Counted from the first letter of the stretch, positions 31,475-44,350 are shown. The stretch: DNA of 64,000 nt from Prionace glauca (GCA_037974335.1 CM075760.1:50982119-51046118), one strand, 5' to 3'. Numbers and translations: made by a program. Notes: generated by a model from the sequence alone, not told the origin.

Positions 31475-31720
31475 TTTGAAGGTTTCAGTCAACTTGCCTC
31501 TTACTCTTTTGAACTCTCTGGGTGCAAACCTGACGTCACTATCCTTTTCTCATAAGATAACCCAAACATAGCTGGCAATGGTTTAGTGAAACTTCTCTGA
31601 ACTATTATTTTAACACATTCACTTTTTTTTTAAAGATAAGGAGACAAGAACTGTGCACAATATTCTAGATATGCCCACTGCCCTCGCCAACGGCCAGATT
31701 TCCGATCTATCTTTGTGCCG
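31475..31720 (-). mobile_element. Old CR1 fragment, minus strand
   Basis: 'tttagtgaaacttctctgaac' and 'gaactgtgcacaatattc' followed by 'agatatgcccactgccctc' are reverse-strand CR1 phrases (QRRFTK, EYCAQFW regions). It is heavily decayed. Confidence 0.6.
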
Positions 31721-31974
31721 CTAGCACATTTAGCATTTATATCTTCACTCTCTTCATCACTGCAGAAATCATCCCAATTATATGTTTCTTCACAAATTCA
31801 GCCAGAATGTATTTGTTCAGGTCAGATCCAGTTTAATTATCTTGTTTGAGTTTTATGCTGAGTAACAGATAGTTTGTGAGTGTATTTCTCTTAATGGGCG
31901 TCCAAAAGTCATGTGATACTGTGCTGCACCGCAGCCTTGTGAGTAACTTGGAGATCAGAGAATAAAATGGATAG

Positions 31975-33000
31975 GAGCGACATGGATAGGAAATTGTCTG
32001 AGTGCCAGAAAACAATTCGTAGCTGTTCTTCGGAGTAGAACAAATCTTGCAGTCATGTTGCCAGGAAAAGGTTATATGAACATTGAAATTCACGACATAG
32101 TAATGCCCGAGAGCTTGAAGTGGAGGCCAGACTTTCAAAATCTGTGAACGATCCAAAACTTGGAAACATTGCCAACCATCAGTAGATCATTCAGAACTTC
32201 AGAACGCAAAAAAAAACTAATTGGTAGAATGGATGAGTAATTTGGATATTTATCCTATTGCAGAGAAAAGTTCCGCAGAACTTTGTTCAGCAGAATTTGA
32301 AGAGAAAAATGGAAATAATGAAAAGGCCATGAAAGTGAATATAGACGCCGAGGGACTGGAGTGAATATGTGTATAAATCATTCATGATGCAAGATAGGTT
32401 CAGACAGCGGCAAACAGAAAAAGGGAATAGTTTTTTTTTGTCTAGTGGGGTAAAGAATGCAGAAGCAAGGAACTTGTGCTATTTTTGTAGCTAACACATG
32501 CAAAATAGTCAGCCGAAAAAATCGTTCCAATTTTGGGCACCGAACGTAAGGCAGGATGTAAAGTCAATAGGCTGGAAGCAGGGAAGAAAAACACGAGAAT
32601 AATTCCAGAGATCAGAAACTTCGGTGACAAAAATATTTTGGAGAGGTTCGGACTAATTTCCTTGACAGAAAATTGCTGATGTGACTTTAATGAGACATTC
32701 AATATCCTGAGGGGTCTTGATAGAGTTGATAGAGAGAAACTGGTCAATGACAGAAAGATCTTGACACAGAGGGCGCGGGTTGTAGTAAATTAGTGGAAGA
32801 AACATGGAGACATCACGAAAAATATTGTCAGACAGTGAGTGATCCAGATCTGGAATGTGCTGTTTGAGAGTGTGGTGCAGGCAGAGCCAATTAATGGTTT
32901 CAAAATGGAATTGGATAATAGTCTGAAAATGAACAAAATGCTGGACTGTGTGGTACAGAGTGTTATTGGATGAATTGCTCCTTTACAGGACCAAAACATA
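31975..33000 (+). mobile_element. Old CR1 ORF2 C-terminal half, plus strand
   Basis: Decayed motifs occur in the right order: a degenerate 'VNDPKLGNIA' (FADDTKLG region) near 32140, and 'RDWSEYVYKSF' (RDLGVQVHKS region) near 32350. Then 'ccaattttgggcaccgaacg' (QFWAP) near 32525 and 'ggtcttgatagagttgatag' near 32712. Many indels are present, so it is old. Confidence 0.7.
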
Positions 33001-33639
33001 CATGACGCTTCAAAATGGCTTTCTTCCCTGCTGTAAATACTGTATCAATTTTGAAAGGAAGATAGTGGCACAGAGGTAACGTCTCTGCGAAAGTAATTCC
33101 GAGGGTAGGCAAATTTCTCAAGATATACATTCAAATCCAACTACAAAAGGTTCTAAAATGCAATTACAGTTTTTAATTTAAAGATCGTTTCCGTAATTGC
33201 GGCCATGACAAGAAATATATCAGATTCTCTAACATTCTGCCGAAAGGAAAACCTTCCATCATTCCCCAGTTTAGCCCAGAGGTGACTCCAGGCGCACACT
33301 TGTTTGGCGATTACGTGCCTTCTATGATGTCTAGAAAACCAGTAAATTCAATGTATTAGTGATTGCCAATATATGCTGACCTTACCAGCTGGATATACAG
33401 CTCATCAAAGAATAAGAAACCGCAACTGAAATCAGCATTTCACAACACCTGCAACAGCAAAGGTCGTCCAGGAGATGGCAGTGAAACTGTGCTCTTTGGT
33501 ACGACACGACACAGATGATCATCTCAGTTATTTCTGTAGTAGACTCAGTCTTTGTCCATCCTAAACGTGACCCAGTTTCTCTGACACGAAATGATATTTC
33601 TGATTATCTGGCAATAATTCTCAGTTGATTCTGTACTCA
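33001..33639. other. No feature recognised
   Basis: No gene or named repeat seen. Confidence 0.4.
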
Positions 33640-34350
33640 GCAAAATCCCAATTGTTACAATACTGCACCAAGCCTCATTGTCCCATTCATTCTGACAGTT
33701 ATGACAGCACGGAATTAATTATCGCCTAATGTCATGAAACTCCATATCTCCGCTGTTACTTCACTGGACCCTCTCACTCCTGATAATGCACCAGGATATG
33801 TTACTGTTTGCATTACACCAGGCTCTGTCTCACTTATTACATTGTTGGAACCTGCCACTTATAAAGAAACATGGACAGTCTCTCAATCACTGCTGCACTA
33901 GTCCGCCTCCCTGTTTATATTGAATAATATCCTGTCTCTAATTATTCTGTTACATGAATTATTTATTTCTGCAATTGCCCCGTCAAAGTTTACATCGATC
34001 TAAAGGTTTGGTTTGGAATTACTGCATCGGATTTGTCTCAGTTTATATCTTACAATGGCCAGAATCAGACAAAATTACACAAGGCGACAGTTTTATTGCA
34101 CTGTCTCCATAATTAATGCGCCACATCATACCTTTGTTCACTTTACACATTATCATTTCTCAAATTTTGTTTTACTCTGTATTGTCTCACTTGTTATTCC
34201 ACTGGGCCACATCTCTGTTTATATCACACCAGATCATGTCCCTATTTTCTGATAGCGCTGATACGCTGGAACCAGTCTCAGTTTAAATTACAGCGCACAA
34301 TGTCTCTGCATATATTAGGATAGACCATGTCTTTGTCAAAACTGAGTATG
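33640..34350 (+). repeat. 27-bp-periodic dispersed repeat, plus orientation
   Basis: Successive units begin with GTTTATAT-like words and carry a 'caccagatcatgtccct'-like second half. Several consecutive units near 34215-34340 measure exactly 27 bases. The array continues at 34735-34930 after an inserted CR1. Confidence 0.75.
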
Positions 34351-34354
34351 GCAT

Positions 34355-34725
34355 AGAACATAGAACATAGAACATAGAACATTACAGCGCAGAACAGGCC
34401 CTTCGGCCCACGATGTTGCGCCGACCAGTTACAAAACAATGACCCACTAGCCTAAACCAATCCCTTTTCATCCATAAACCTATCCACAGATCTCTTAAAC
34501 GGCCCCAAACTAGGTGCATTTACAACTGCAGTTGGCAGGGCATTCCAGTCCCTCACCACCCTCTGGGTAAAGAACCTACCCCTGACATCTGTCCTATAAC
34601 TACCCCCCCTTAATTTAAAATCGTGCCCCCTCGTGCTAGCTTTCTCCATCCTAGGAAAAAGGCTATCACTATCTATCCTGTCTAAACCTCTAATCATCTT
34701 ATATGTTTCAATGAGATCCCCTCAT
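34355..34725 (-). mobile_element. CR1-C 3' fragment, minus strand
   Basis: The tail is made of repeated CATAGAA heptamers on the plus strand. The minus strand encodes MIRGLDRIDSDSLFPRMEKA and FFTQRVVRDWNALP, ending at the stop near 34452. It is inserted inside the 27-bp repeat array. It is close to the longer copy at 46073-46722. Confidence 0.9.
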
Positions 34726-34734
34726 AGCCGCATA

Positions 34735-34930
34735 TCTCTGATTATATCAGAAAACACCACGTTGGTTAGTAATATACTGTATACACTCTCTCAATAATGA
34801 CTGAACTGGGCCCAGTCTGCATTCATATTAGTACAGGTGCTGTACCGATATCTGGTGCATTCGACTGTCTCCGTATCACTGCACAAAACCCGTCCCTTGT
34901 TTATATTACAACAGATCATATTAGTTGAAT
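34735..34930 (+). repeat. 27-bp-periodic repeat, continuation
   Basis: More units ('cgcatatctctgattatatc', 'cgtcccttgtttatattac') on the other side of the CR1-C insertion. Confidence 0.65.
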
Positions 34931-34934
34931 TGAC

Positions 34935-35095
34935 CATGCAAAGTTGTCCGTTATTTTCCCTTAGAATATGTGGATTAGCCATGGTAACTGTGTGGGGCTA
35001 ACGGGGATAGGGCAGAGGGGAGGACCTGGGTGGGCTGCAGACTCGGTGGACCAGATTTGTGTTTCTGAACTGTAGGAATTCGATGGTTCTATGTC
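34935..35095 (+). mobile_element. SINE 3' part, plus strand
   Basis: 'ttgaccatgcaaagttgtcc' then 'gggcagaggggaggacctgg', 'gcagactcggtggacc' and the terminal 'aattcgatggttctatg' give the usual SINE 3' half with a CR1-like tail. The tRNA head is missing. Confidence 0.7.
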
Positions 35096-36184
35096 CAAGA
35101 AACATCACAGACATTTGCATGTTTATTTATTTCAAATATTCTGTTTTCTAATACCCACCTTTGGAGAAATGATCTCTTTTAGCAATTCCCCTTCAGTTTT
35201 CCCAACCATAACCTTCAGCCCATCTCTGCCTTCCATGAATGCATGAAAACACCAAACAGTTCATGTATTTCACCTGAAGAGCATTTAATATGTAACTATT
35301 TATTGACAACCATTCTGTTGTTTGCTCATGCGTTAAGCATGATTACGGTCTCACTATTTTGTTCCTGGCGTTAACTTATCTGTCTTTAGAGATCTGTTGG
35401 AAAATGGATAAATCACATCTCGAATGACGAGGAGACTACGAAAATTGATCTTCTCAGTGTCTCACTAAACTTCCTGATGTATGACTCAATTGTGTGCTGA
35501 TTTGTGAAAATGATGGTGAAAATGACCCTGGATATATAGCCGACAGGAGATGATTACACCTGGAATTGTCAGACTTCTGATTCCTATTGATGCAAAGGAT
35601 TGAAACATCTGCTACTCTCCAGATAAGGAGCAATATTTCTGTTTAACCGTTACCTTCACCAATTCCATGGTAACCATCCTAAATATTTTCTACTGTGTAT
35701 AGGTTGTACAATCTCGGTAATACGATGAATCAGGATCGGGTGCATCATAAGGATGGCCAGACAGTATGATATAAACAATGATATTGCCAGGTGAACATGG
35801 ACTGCAGCGGTTCAAGAGAGCAGCTCATCACCACATTGTCAGGGGCAATAAGAGAAGGGCAACAGATGTCAGTGCTGCCCACACCCTATAAATGATTAAA
35901 AATTATGCTCTAACAGCAGAGGAAGAACCTAACTAATATAGACAGATATGCTAGCGCCATGGTGACATAAACTGGCTGGGAGAGTCACGTAAAGCAATGT
36001 ATGGGATCTCGCGAGTCAGAGAGACAAGCATGGTATAACATTTAAATATTTTTTTTGTGCGTGTGATAATTCTAGGAAGAGTAATTTGTCCAATAGTGGC
36101 TGGCAGGTGTCAAATGAAGCAACATTAGACACAGGTTCTAATTCACAACTGATTGGATAACGGTTTCCAAAAAATAATCATGGA
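35096..36184. other. No feature recognised
   Basis: About 1.1 kb with no convincing gene, tRNA or named repeat. Confidence 0.4.
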
Positions 36185-36688
36185 CAATTAGAACATTATA
36201 ATTTGAATGACTGGCTCCAGTGTATCACTGACAGAGACAGCTGGGCCCGGAGTCAGACTGGAACCTGAGAATTAGAACATTACAATGTGAATGACTGGCC
36301 CCAGTGTATCACTGACAGAGACAGCTGGGCCCGGAGTCAGACTGGGACCTGAGAATTAGAACATTACAATGTGAATGACTGGCCCCAGTGTATCACTAAC
36401 AGAGACAGCTGGGCCCGGAGTCAGACTGGAACCTGAGAATTAGAACATTACAATGTGAATGACTGGCCCCAGTGTATCACTGACAGAGACAGTTGGGCCC
36501 GGAGTCAGACTGGGACCTGAGAATTAGAACATTACAATGTGAATGACTGGCCCCAGTGTATCACTGACAGAGACAGTTGGGCCCAGAGTCAGACTGGGAC
36601 CTGAGAATTAGAACATTACAATGTGAATGACTGGCCCCAGTGTATCACTGACAGAGACAGCTGGGCCCGGAGTCAGACTGGGATCTGA
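36185..36688 (+). repeat. 84-bp minisatellite, six units
   Basis: The unit begins 'attagaacattacaatgtga' and ends 'agtcagactgggacctgaga'. Starts at 36271, 36355 and onward are exactly 84 bases apart, with few substitutions between units. There are no spacers, so it is not CRISPR-like. Confidence 0.93.
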
Positions 36689-37139
36689 TATAAGGAAGGA
36701 ATCATTTCTGGGGCCTGAGAGCAGGTTTCTTTGTCATGAGGAGTGAGGCAGGGATTTGTGTGGCAAACACGGATTGGAAACCCTACCACAACCGCAGCAG
36801 TGACTGACTCCACCTGACTGAGGCTTGTATTCACAAGGTGGGACAGTCATGGCGGACTCCATACATTTCTGTTATCTGAGGTACCGATGGCGAATCTGTC
36901 GGAGGAACAGAAAATAATCTCTTCCTTCTCATTTTTACAAGCAGTTTCACATTTACAGACAGAATTAGCACACGTGAGGTCTGAAACAACTAAGTATGAA
37001 ACCCTCATCGGAGGGAGAAAAACAGTGCAATAAATGTTAAGGATTATTGTGTTTTTTCTAAAAAAAAGTTCGATCCGATGCTAATCTGTTCAAAGTGATG
37101 TTTTTTAAATAGAATGGACTTTCGGAATGGTTCCTGGCA
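36689..37139. other. No feature recognised
   Basis: Flank of the minisatellite, without identified content. Confidence 0.4.
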
Positions 37140-37327
37140 ATTACACACACACAAAAACACTCACACACAGACACACACACGCAACACACACAAACACACA
37201 CAGACACACAAACACCCACACACAAACACACACACACACACAATCACAAACACAAACACACACACACAACACACAAACACACACAGACACACACAAACAC
37301 ACACAGACACACACACACAACACACAG
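37140..37327 (+). repeat. CA-rich microsatellite, compound
   Basis: About 190 bases of interrupted (CA)n with ACACAG and ACACAA variants. Confidence 0.95.
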
Positions 37328-38877
37328 GTTCTGTCAAAAGATAAGATTAGCACAAGATGACAGTTGTATAAATATTCCATTTAATTCCGTTTTAATGAAG
37401 GACAGGGAGAGACACAAAAAGGATGCTGGGACACTGATATAGATGAACCTTAAAATGCTCCCATTCTCGAGAATCCTTCAAAAGTTCATCCCATGAAGGA
37501 GATATCGAATTTATTTTCCAAAGTTTCTGTGAAATCTAATTCTATCACCCTTCAAAGCTGTTCATTCCAGTTCATCACAACTACTGTGTAAAAATAAACA
37601 CTTATCTTTCTGTCTCGCTGCTCAATAAAATAAATTTGTGCCCATTGGTTGCTGACCGTCCCCCAGTTGAAAGATTCTCTTTTTAATTAACCCAATCACA
37701 ACTTCATGATTATGAACACTAATAAATGTGTTGAAAAGACTGGCAAGGAGATAGAGACAGCGGGAGAGTTAGGAGAAAGCAAACCGGGGGGGTGGGGGGG
37801 GGTGGCTGACAGATAAAAGCTGAGGAACAAAAATCAATAGCAGATGGAGAGAAAATGATCAAACAATGAAAGATAACAGCTATCATTCCCTCCCTTCACA
37901 GATCCCGGGGGAGTTCAGTGACTGATCCACTGACCATCCAGTTATGTCCGGAATTGGAAACTTTAACCAGATCACACCAGGCTCATTTGTAAATGTCACC
38001 GCAATGTGACCTGTCTGACTCTGCCCTGACTCTGTGGGCAGATATAAGCCGCACTGACAGATGTTCTCACCAGATTGTGGTCTCTGGATTTATTTTCTGC
38101 TCGGAAGTGAGATGTGCGGTTTGGAACCGGCAGCAAAGAAACAGGAAGTTGTGTTACCTGAGAATGAAACAACCGGGGCCAGTTTGATGTTATCACCGTG
38201 AACAGTCTTCCTGCCTGTGAGGGTGAACTCACTCTGAAAGCATCAAGAACAGTCACACAGATTGCTGCCGGTCTCAGCATTACAGTCAGCCCCATTCCCA
38301 TATTAATGAATCAAGAAAATGGCCATATTTGGGGTTTAAACAGATTAATTGAAGGGAAGATGGACTGAAGGTTACCACTGAGGGAAAAGAGGGAAAATTA
38401 AAGCAACATTTTTTATTCACAGAGACATTCCGAAATAGAAAGTTGAAGTGTGCTGGGTGTTGTGTGTGAGAAATAGAGGAGAGAGGTTAATTGAGTGAAA
38501 TGGTTAAGTTCCTACAATGAATTTACCTCTGCTGAGATTTTTGTGCTTTATCTTTTCAGTCACAAGGTGCCTTAAGGAAGAAAAAAGAAATAGTCTCGGA
38601 GTCAGATCCGTCTCCTGGGAACCTGTGTGAGTTAATGGAGACTGAGAGAGAGGAGAGAGGTTATCTGATTTAGGTTCAGTCTGAGACAGAGAAAGAGAGA
38701 AGTTCAGTGAATCATTTGAAAGATGCATTGCCTTGGCAGCGGAATGACCAGCTGTACATCACATTCATGAGCGTCCAGGGCCATTCATTAACTTTATTTA
38801 TTGACTGAGACACAGAATGTACAATAAATACTGAATAAATTACAATATCATGCTAAAATTAATAACAATTATTTACA
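37328..38877. other. No feature recognised
   Basis: About 1.5 kb. A G-rich run lies at 37788-37803. There is no convincing gene and no repeat that I know. Confidence 0.4.
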
Positions 38878-39090
38878 TAGTGGTAAGCACTGGTACCTCA
38901 CACTGTGAGGGACACAGGTTCCACTTAAGCCTTGTGTAACTGTGTGGTGTTTACACATTCACCCCGTATGTGCGTGGAGTTCCTCCAGGTTTACTGCTTT
39001 CTTCCTACAGTCCAAAGATGTACAGGTTAGTTGGAGTGGCCATGTTGAATTGTCCTTTAGTGTCCATTTGCAGTGCAATGTGACATACAT
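38878..39090 (+). mobile_element. SINE, 5' and middle part, plus strand
   Basis: A tRNA-like head 'gtggtaagcactggtacctc', then 'gtttacacattcaccccg', 'cttcctacagtccaaagatg' and 'ttgaattgtcctttagtgtc' in the usual SINE order. The 3' tail is missing. Confidence 0.75.
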
Positions 39091-39319
39091 TCATTCTGTT
39101 CCTCAATCACTTTTGAACAAGAGGATGTTACAAGTTTCATCCCAAACTTTCAATAAAATATTCCAGGAAATGCGAGAGCAATTAAATATGATGAACAACT
39201 CCCAGTAGTTATTAACAAGACGAAACACATTCTTCGAACCCCATTACATTTTTAAAGCTAATTTCCATCTTTTCATCTCGTTCTGTCCTTTTTTTCCATC
39301 TGTCAAACGCATTTTATAT

Positions 39320-39620
39320 AAAACCAGTTACTGAGACAGTGTTGGCTTTATTATTAGTGTCCAATATAATACAAAGTAAGGCACGGATGTGTTCAGTAGT
39401 GCATGACACAGAGCCGAACACAATCATATCTGAGATGGAGCCCAATGTAACAGAAATGGCCTCTTGGCTGAACAAAAACTCAGAAATGATGATTTGTAGC
39501 AATTATCACGGCATGTCATCATACAATAATAAATGGAATGTTGTGTCCTGTAATATAAACAAATATAAGGTCTATTGCAATGATGATTCAAATGAGTCGC
39601 ATGCAGTAAATAAAGACACA
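39320..39620 (-). repeat. 27-bp-periodic dispersed repeat, minus orientation
   Basis: Reverse-complement match to 16490-16790 over about 300 bases, in the same unit order. Confidence 0.75.
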
Positions 39621-39664
39621 AGGCCCAGTGTCTTCCTGTACATGTCTACAACAAATGTGTGTGC

Positions 39665-39749
39665 GAGAGAGAGAGAGACAGAGAGGCAGGGGCAGAGGCG
39701 GGGGAGAGAGAGAGACAGAGAGAGAGAGACAGAGAGAGAGAGAGAGCCG
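39665..39749 (+). repeat. GA-rich low-complexity tract
   Basis: Imperfect (GA)n with GACAGA interruptions. Confidence 0.9.
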
Positions 39750-40019
39750 TAAACCATTCCACTGATGAAGAATGATCCATTGAGTGTTTCTAGCATTTTC
39801 TGTTCGGATCTCGGGCACCCACAGCATCTTGCTTTTGACCAACGAGATATTTGAACAGGTGACTGAAAGGATGGCTAATACAGGGACAGTTTTATGGATT
39901 GACTTAGACGAGGAAAGTGAAATAAGGAGACTTAGGGAGGGAATTACAAAGCTTAGGCATAGGCAGATGAAGACATCCGAAAGTGAAAAATAATTTCGAA
40001 GGTAACAATACAAATTACA

Positions 40020-40042
40020 GAATATATATATATATATATATA
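40020..40042. repeat. AT microsatellite
   Basis: About eleven AT units. Confidence 0.9.
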
Positions 40043-40539
40043 ATTCTATTCAAACATAACCTAACTGTCAACACTCGTTCTGTGGCGATTTCGTTTTATT
40101 TCTCCCTGAAACAGATAAGTAATTAATGAGTGGATAGATATTTAGCCTGTGGGAGCCCATCTGGCGATATTGCGAATACAGAATTCTGTCTCACATTGTC
40201 AGTGAATCTGTTGGATGCTTTAAATAAGACAGGTCAATCTTTATCTCTGAAGTCTATGTCAAATTGACACAGTGCAGCGCAATATTCAACTAATAAAATG
40301 TATCACAACGGTGGTTGCTTGAAGATATTGTAATGAGCACTGTACGATTCAGATATTGACCTGTCCCCGAACACCAGTGAATCACTGAGAAATTGTTCAA
40401 ACGGAATATTACTCACACAATAACAGAGCAATTAGATATTTCTCGCAGCTACTTATCGAAATTAGTAAAAATTAAACTTACTGCTCCAAACAAGAATGAT
40501 TAGTGTCAGACAGGCACACCCATATTATATCGGGATTGA

Positions 40540-40930
40540 TAATATCTCGGCAGGCAACATATTCATGGTCGTATGTTAGATTAACAGAGACAGATGTTGG
40601 TGTCATTCAAAGAGACAAATCCCGTGTAATATAAAAAAGAGATGAGATCTGATGAAATATGAACAGATCCGTGGTCTACTGTCGTATTAATTGAGAGGAT
40701 CTAATGCAGCACAAATAGAGAGATGGCCGAGGGTGGCATGATGAGAGAAATAACCGAATGTAGTGTAAAAAGAGACAAGAACTACTGTCATATAATTAAA
40801 GACTGGCTCTGGTACAACGCAAAGAGAATAAATAAAGCGGCATTTTATGCAATGTAAATAAATATGAGATCTACTGCAATAATGATTCAAGTGAGTCAAA
40901 CTCAGTACATAAAGAGACATAAGCTAGTGC
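40540..40930 (-). repeat. 27-bp-periodic dispersed repeat, minus orientation
   Basis: Units such as 'gtaatataaaaaagagatga' and 'gcaatgtaaataaatatgag' are reverse complements of the plus-orientation units. The end at 40860-40930 is colinear with 39570-39620. Confidence 0.7.
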
Positions 40931-41269
40931 ATTGTAATCAATCTTCTGTATACTGCCCTCTTGCCAGTGAGTAACAGTCTCTTTCTAATGAGTAAAACAT
41001 TCCCATTCATCACTTTGAGCGTCTGCACTAAATCTCCCATAAACTGCTCAGTTCTGAGGGAACCAAACCAAATGTTCACCTGTTCTGATAGTGCAGTTTA
41101 TACACGATTAACGTCAAGCCCGATATGACCTTCTCCACCTCACCTGTTCCCCCTTGTCATTTCATGAATTGATGGAACTTTGACATGGATTCCCATGAAT
41201 CACTGTCATTCTGTCAGAATAAGACTCAAGGCCAGGAGAAGACTTGCTTCTGACAGTTAAATGCGAGAC

Positions 41270-41480
41270 AACATATACATGGTCATGTGTTGAATTAGCA
41301 GAGATGTATGTAAATATACAAATCCTGTGTAATATAACCAGAGATGGGATCAGATGTAATAGGATCAGATCCGTGATCTACTCTAGTACTAATAGAGAGG
41401 AACTAATGTCTCATAAATAGAGAGATTGCTGAGTGTACATAACTGGAGAAATAACCTAATGTAGCATAAATTAATTTGTA
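41270..41480 (-). repeat. 27-bp-periodic dispersed repeat, minus orientation
   Basis: It begins with 'catggtcatgtgttgaatta' and repeats units very like those at 40560-40760, so the two arrays are themselves duplicates. Confidence 0.65.
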
Positions 41481-41865
41481 ATGTATTCGTGCTATAAATG
41501 TATAGTGTAATATTGGACAGAGATCCCAGACTTTAGGCACACTGAGGTAAATGTCATCATGCCAAAACACATCTGTGATCAGTTAAGAATGGAAACAACA
41601 TAATTTCTGAGTCAAATGGTAATGTATTCAATTCCCACAAGATACCTCGCGATCCAACCTGTGACCCAGTACTGAATGTTCAATTATTCCATTAATAAAT
41701 GTGATGATATTTCAGTCTCGGGGGTAGTATAGCAATATCATTATTAAGCTAGTATTCCAGAAGCTTGAGACAGGAGTTCCAGTTCCACCCTGGCAGCTGG
41801 GGAATTACAGCTCAGTTTATTGATAAAGACATCGTGTGTATTTAAAGGTTTGAAGTTTATTTCTT

Positions 41866-41920
41866 TGTCACAAATGGGTTTACATTCACACTGTAATGAA
41901 GTTACTGTGAAAATCATATA
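41866..41920 (-). mobile_element. SINE 3' tail fragment
   Basis: 'ctgtaatgaagttactgtga' with 'tttctttgtcacaaatggg' corresponds to the 3' end of the SINE at 42970-43215. Nothing else of the SINE is present. Confidence 0.6.
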
Positions 41921-41994
41921 TGGTCAAAGCTCATCTTTTTCTCGGATGTCTTTCAGGGGAGGAAATGTTACTTCTTAGTTAAAAGCTACATAAA

Positions 41995-42970
41995 ATTACC
42001 AGAAGAAGAAACAAGCCTGAGGTTTCAGAGATTTTTAAAATTCAACAAAAAAAAGTCCAAATAATCGAGGGGGAAATAGAAAATGGGAGTAAAATTGCAG
42101 GGAACATAAAAATTTATTAGAACCGTTTATATCAATATCTGAAGAGAGAAGGATTGGTTAAGTTAAATGTAAATTCCTTAGAGCCCGAATCCAGGGAATG
42201 TATATTGGGGAATAAAGAAATATTGAATGAATAGAACTCTAAGTTTGACACTACCTTCACACAAGTATCATCCCAGAAATGTTCGGGAACCAAGGGGGTA
42301 GTTGTAAGACGGTATTGAGGGAAACCAGTATTAGTAAAATCATTCTGGGGAAAATAATAGGGTGAAATTCTGGTTGGTCACTGGGGCCTGGTAATCCCAG
42401 AATATGGAAGGAAATGGCCCAGGAAATGTTGGATACATTGCTGCCCATCTTCTAAAATTCTATACAGGCCGAAACAGTTCCTACAGGTTAGAGGGTGACA
42501 AATGTAACCCCGATATATATAGAGAAAGGGAGAATAAAACCGATAAATTACAGACTGATTTCAGCATCAGTTAGAGATTGTTATCAAATCCATGATAGGA
42601 AAATATTTGGAAAGCATGGACGGAGTTTGATAAAACCAGTATGGGCTTAAGAAAGACATGTTTATCTTAACAAAACTACTTGCATTTTTAAGGGTGTAAA
42701 TAATAGGTGGGGATGGGGGAAGTGGGGTTCTTTCGGTTAGGGAGGGGGAGGGATGCAACCAGTTTACGTGGTGTATTTGCACTTTCAGAAGATATTTCAG
42801 AAGGCTCTTCATAAAATATTGGTAGGCCCAATGAAAGCACGTGAGATGGGGAGTGATATGTTGGCCTCGGTATAGAATTCATTGACATATAAGAAACAGA
42901 GAGTGGAAATAAATGGGTCTTCTTCCGAGTGACGATCAGCTAACAGTGGGGTACCGCAAGGCCCCAAATG
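41995..42970 (+). mobile_element. Old CR1 ORF2 middle part, plus strand
   Basis: Decayed CR1 reverse transcriptase motifs in order: 'NYRLISASV' near 42545, 'tgggcttaagaaagacatg' (HGFRKGHSC region) at 42644, 'gcactttcagaagatatttc' (DFQKAF) at 42779, and 'agtggggtaccgcaagg' (SGVPQG) at 42945. It ends where the SINE begins. Confidence 0.75.
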
Positions 42971-43215
42971 TTAAATGTGTTCATTCGTCACAAATAAATT
43001 TATGTTAACACTGCAATGAAGTTACTATGAAAATTCCCGAGTCGCCACATTCCAGCATCTGTTCGGGTTACACTGAGGGAGAATTTAGCACGGCCCAATG
43101 CACCCTAACCAGGGCGTCTTTTGGACTATGGGAGGAAAACGGAGCACCCGGAAGAAACCCATATAGACACGGGGAGAACGTGCAGACTCCGTACAGACAG
43201 TGACCCATGCCAGGA
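42970..43215 (-). mobile_element. SINE, minus strand
   Basis: The minus strand gives 'tgtacggagtctgcacg', 'tctccccgtgtctatatggg', 'tccgggtgctccgttttcc' and 'ccatagtccaaaagacg', then the 'cttcattgcagtgtt' tail. The tRNA head is mostly lost. Confidence 0.8.
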
Positions 43216-43221
43216 ATCTCT

Positions 43222-44350
43222 CTTCCTTGAAGAAGGTCATTGTCTGACACTGTGTGGCGTAAATGTTACTCTCCCCTCCTCAACCAAAGCCTGAATGTGT
43301 TCGAAGTCTTGCTGCATATGGACACGGACTGCTCCAGTATCTGAGGAGTCGCGAATGTGCTGAACAGTGTGCAATCATTAGTGAACATCCCACTTCTGAC
43401 CTTCTAATGAAGGGTGAAGATTAGGCCACACTATCCTGAGGAGTTCCTGCAGCAATACCCTGGGACTGAGCTGATTGGCTTTCAACAACCCCAACCACCT
43501 TACTCTGTACTCGGTGTGACTGAAGCCAGTGGAATGTTTACCCCCGGATCCACATTGACTGCAGATTGGCTCAGGGTTCTTGATGCCATCATCGGTCAAG
43601 TGTTGCGTTGATGTGGAGGGTGGGCACTCTCACCTCATTAAAACAGCTATTTCCACTATATTTGGACTAAGTTTAAATTACTTCTGGTACCGAGTGCTCC
43701 TAGTGGAACCCAGACTGAGCTTCATTGAGTAGATTATTATTATTATTATTATTATTACTGATCGGTTGATCCTCGATACTTTCTATTATTTTGATCGAGT
43801 GAGATCGCATTGGGCTATAATTGGCCGGGATATATTTGTCCTTCCTTTTGCGATAGAGCATGCCTGCTAATTTTCCACACTGTTGGGCATGTGATAGTGA
43901 TGTAGCTATACTTTAATAGATTGGCTGGGGCGCAGCTCGCTCCAGAGCACAAATCATCATTATTATTGCTGAAATATTGTCAGGACCAATAATCCTTGCA
44001 GTGTCCAACCTCTTCAGCACAGGGTTAGGCCACAGATCAATCATGATCATATTGCATGGTGGAGCGGGCTCCCGGGCTCGAATGGCCTACTCCTGTTCCA
44101 ATCTTATCCTGTGAAAGGCATTGAGCTGCTTGGAAACTGGCATCTGTGATGCTGGGGACCTCAGGAGATGGAAAATCCTCTCGGCACTTCTGGCGGAAGA
44201 TTGTAGCAATTGTTTCAGTTTTGATCTTCTCCATTTGCTGAGCTCTCACATCATTAAGAATTGAGGTTTTATTCGAGGCTCCTGCTGCTGTTAATTGCTT
44301 TAATGTCCACCACCATTCAGAACTGTACGTGGCAGAAGTGCAAAGTTAGA
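43222..44350 (-). mobile_element. LINE X reverse transcriptase region, minus strand
   Basis: The plus strand matches an elasmobranch repeat I remember whose complement encodes a LINE reverse transcriptase. On the minus strand a decayed AGVPQGSVLGP-like motif ('gcaggaactcctcaggatag') lies near 43430-43450. The order of phrases follows that element to 44350 ('gatgctggggacctc' near 44150, 'ttaatgtccaccaccattc' near 44310). A small CR1 3' end is inserted at about 44020-44115. An (ATT)n microsatellite lies at 43733-43756. The copy is decayed. Confidence 0.7.
44020..44115 (+). mobile_element. CR1 3' end inserted into LINE X
   Basis: 'aggccacagatcaatcatga', 'gcatggtggagcgggctc' and 'tggcctactcctgttcc' form a CR1 3' UTR of under 100 bases. 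LINE X phrases continue on both sides. Confidence 0.75.

Noticed and set aside
36185-36688. Regular repeats resembling a CRISPR array
   Set aside because: The units are contiguous with no spacers, and the setting is a vertebrate genome.
37114-37380. His/Thr-rich and Cys/Val-rich frames
   Set aside because: Direct translations of the CA microsatellite on the two strands.
39339-39752. A 137-codon open frame ending in an Arg/Glu-rich run
   Set aside because: It runs through the 27-bp repeat and a GA tract, so the charged tail is translated low complexity.
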